The notes below the pieces were generated by a model. The model saw only the letters and a list, made by a program, of their open reading frames with translations. It made no database searches and was not told where the DNA came from. DNA of 6,366 nt from contig JAJXPD010000129.1 in assembly GCA_021641325.1 (NCBI GenBank), forward strand, positions 1-6,366, given 5' to 3'. Positions 5,059 to 6,366 of this stretch are shown here, in pieces (position 1 is the stretch's first letter; every line of letters begins with the position of its first letter). The translations under genes and the position numbers were made by a program. Source of the stretch: Opitutales bacterium. Its GTDB lineage: Bacteria > Verrucomicrobiota > Verrucomicrobiia > Opitutales > Intestinicryptomonadaceae.

Positions 5059-6366
5059 ACGCGGCGGGCAAAACAGTATCGGCGGTTTGCCGACACCGCT
5101 TGGCGGCGGCGATTGCATTCGCGGCGTTCGCGATAGCGGCGGCGGCGGCGATTTCGCGGGCGAACTTCGACTCCGACATCTACGACCTCCTGCCGAAGTC
5201 CGACTCCGCAATAGCCGCGCACGTCCGCGCCGCAAAAGACTTCGGGCAGTCGAACACGCTGTTTTTCAACGTTTCGGGAGACAACGCGGAGGAGGCGTGC
5301 GACGCCCTCGCCGCCGCGCTGAAAAAGGACGCCGAAATAAAATCGGTAGTCGGCGCGGCGGAGGATTTCGACTTCGACGAATCGCTGAAAAACATTCTGC
5401 AACTTCTGCCCCGCACTTTTACCGAAGCCGACAGAGCCGAACTCGAAAAAAAGACCTCTCCCGCCGAACTGCGCAAACGCGCCGACGACTTCAAGCGCAA
5501 CGTCGCAAACCCGCAGCATTTCGGCGCGGCAAGGGTTTTCGCAAAAGACCCTGCGGGCGCGCTTGCGGCAGTCGCCGAAAAGCTCAAACGCGCAAGCGGC
5601 GGGCTGGGCGAGTTCGGATTTTCGGGCGGCAGAATTTCGGACAAACAGCGTAAAAACTTCCTCGTTATGGCGGAGGGAAATTTCGACTCCTCCGACTCGG
5701 CAAAAAGCGCGGAGCTTGCCGCGCGAATCGAAACGCTCAACGCCGACATCGAACGCCGCTTCGGCGCAAAGGTCGCATACGCGGGCGGATACCGCGTCGC
5801 CGCAGAAAACGCGCGGATTGCCGCAAAAGACTCGTCTATTTGCCTTGCGGCGACCGTCGCGACAGTCGCGGCAATCTGCCTTGCGGCATTCGCAAGAAAG
5901 GCGTTCGCGGCTCTCGCCGTGCTGCCCTCGCTTGCGGGGACGGCGGCGGCGTTCTGCGCCGTGCAGCCCGTATTCGGGCGTGTCTCGACAATCGCGGTGG
6001 GCTTTGCGTCGGTCGCGGTGGGAGTGGGCATAGACTACGCCCTGCACGCGCTCTACGGCTTGGACGGGCGCGAAAAAATTTCCGACGCCGACGCCGCGCA
6101 ATCCGCTTCCGACAACGCAAAACCCGTCGCCGTCGCCGCGGGAACTTCCGCGCTCGCATTCGTGATAATCGGCTTTTCGGGAAGCGGCGGGTTCGCGCAA
6201 ATAGGGCTTTTCGGAACGGTCGGAATCATCGTGTCGGCGTTGGCGAGCGTCCTCGTTCTCCCCGCGTTTGCGCCGCTTGCAAAAACGCGCGGCAGACTGA
6301 AAATCGCCTTCGCCTGCGGCGTTTGCGTTTGCGTTCGGAATTTGTGTCTTGTCGGCTGCCGTGTTG
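5055..6366 (+). CDS. MMPL/RND-family lipid or polyene exporter (partial, N-terminal half)
   Basis: About 437 residues are visible before the window ends, roughly the first half of a typical 750-850 residue transporter. TM1 spans about 15-34 and is followed by YDLLPK (43-48). A large extracytoplasmic domain covers about 49-255. A compact TM2-TM6 bundle follows, at about 261-282, 285-306, 313-333, 358-375 and 383-405. TM4 carries the hallmark GVGIDYALHALYG, with Asp327, Tyr328 and His331 as probable proton-relay residues. This form is typical of predicted exporters paired with GT2 genes in aryl-polyene loci. It would use proton motive force to move the finished lipid or polyene out of the inner membrane. 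The start overlaps the glycosyltransferase stop (ATGA). After residue 416 the frame stops looking like a transporter (Val-Cys-Val-Cys-Val-Arg-Asn), while the +1 frame gives a hydrophobic helix. A one-base insertion or sequencing error near 6316 is possible, in which case the gene is frameshifted. Confidence 0.87.
   Translation, partial: MNAAGKTVSAVCRHRLAAAIAFAAFAIAAAAAISRANFDSDIYDLLPKSDSAIAAHVRAAKDFGQSNTLFFNVSGDNAEEACDALAAALKKDAEIKSVVGAAEDFDFDESLKNILQLLPRTFTEADRAELEKKTSPAELRKRADDFKRNVANPQHFGAARVFAKDPAGALAAVAEKLKRASGGLGEFGFSGGRISDKQRKNFLVMAEGNFDSSDSAKSAELAARIETLNADIERRFGAKVAYAGGYRVAAENARIAAKDSSICLAATVATVAAICLAAFARKAFAALAVLPSLAGTAAAFCAVQPVFGRVSTIAVGFASVAVGVGIDYALHALYGLDGREKISDADAAQSASDNAKPVAVAAGTSALAFVIIGFSGSGGFAQIGLFGTVGIIVSALASVLVLPAFAPLAKTRGRLKIAFACGVCVCVRNLCLVGCRV

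Noticed and set aside
3982..5235. Upstream extension of the GcvT-like reading frame to a 766-residue minus-strand protein
   Set aside because: The added part is Arg/Cys-rich without family resemblance. It overlaps the ACP in another frame and runs antisense to the glycosyltransferase and exporter. The ATG at 3981 has a good SD and fits the family start.
4947..6200. Minus-strand open frame (417 codons) opposite the exporter
   Set aside because: It has Arg/Cys/Phe-rich shadow composition. The plus strand encodes a clear MMPL transporter with the GIDYALH motif.

Overview
This GC-rich, almost fully coding window carries seven protein genes. Six of them look like a lipid or polyene locus that synthesises, glycosylates and exports a product. 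The seventh is a tyrosine recombinase. Host assignment is a cautious inference. The heavy use of GCG/GCC, TTC and TCG codons, the mostly weak Shine-Dalgarno sites and the recombinase subtype (Asp in place of the first His of the HxxR box) remind me of Verrucomicrobiota, perhaps gut Opitutales. No marker gene here proves it.

Layout. 37-1080 (+) is a tyrosine recombinase whose stop shares one base with the start of a ketoacyl-ACP synthase III (KAS III)-like gene at 1080-2168 (+). That gene runs tail to tail, one base apart, into a minus-strand operon read leftward from 4259: an acyl carrier protein (4259-3978), a GcvT/T-protein-like folate-fold protein (3981-2935, ATGA overlap) and a FabG-type ketoreductase (2916-2170). 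An 88-bp AT-rich divergent control region (4260-4347) with two palindromes separates this operon from a plus-strand pair. That pair is a family 2 glycosyltransferase (4348-5058) coupled by another ATGA overlap to an MMPL/RND-type exporter (5055 to the window edge, incomplete).

How the genes may work together. The ACP would carry the growing acyl chain. The KAS III-like enzyme would start or extend the chain, and the ketoreductase would reduce the beta-keto groups. The glycosyltransferase closely resembles the kind found in aryl-polyene and related pigment clusters, and the adjacent predicted exporter is the usual companion in those loci. I therefore read the region as part of an aryl-polyene-like or other specialised fatty-acid/polyketide locus, with further genes (dehydratase, KAS I/II, thioesterase, acyltransferase) expected beyond position 6366.

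The least expected member is the GcvT-like protein. It sits between ACP and ketoreductase and lacks the acidic pair typical of glycine-cleavage T-protein, so its reaction is unknown and it is the best candidate for new biochemistry here. There is also a possible single-base frame disruption in the exporter near position 6316.
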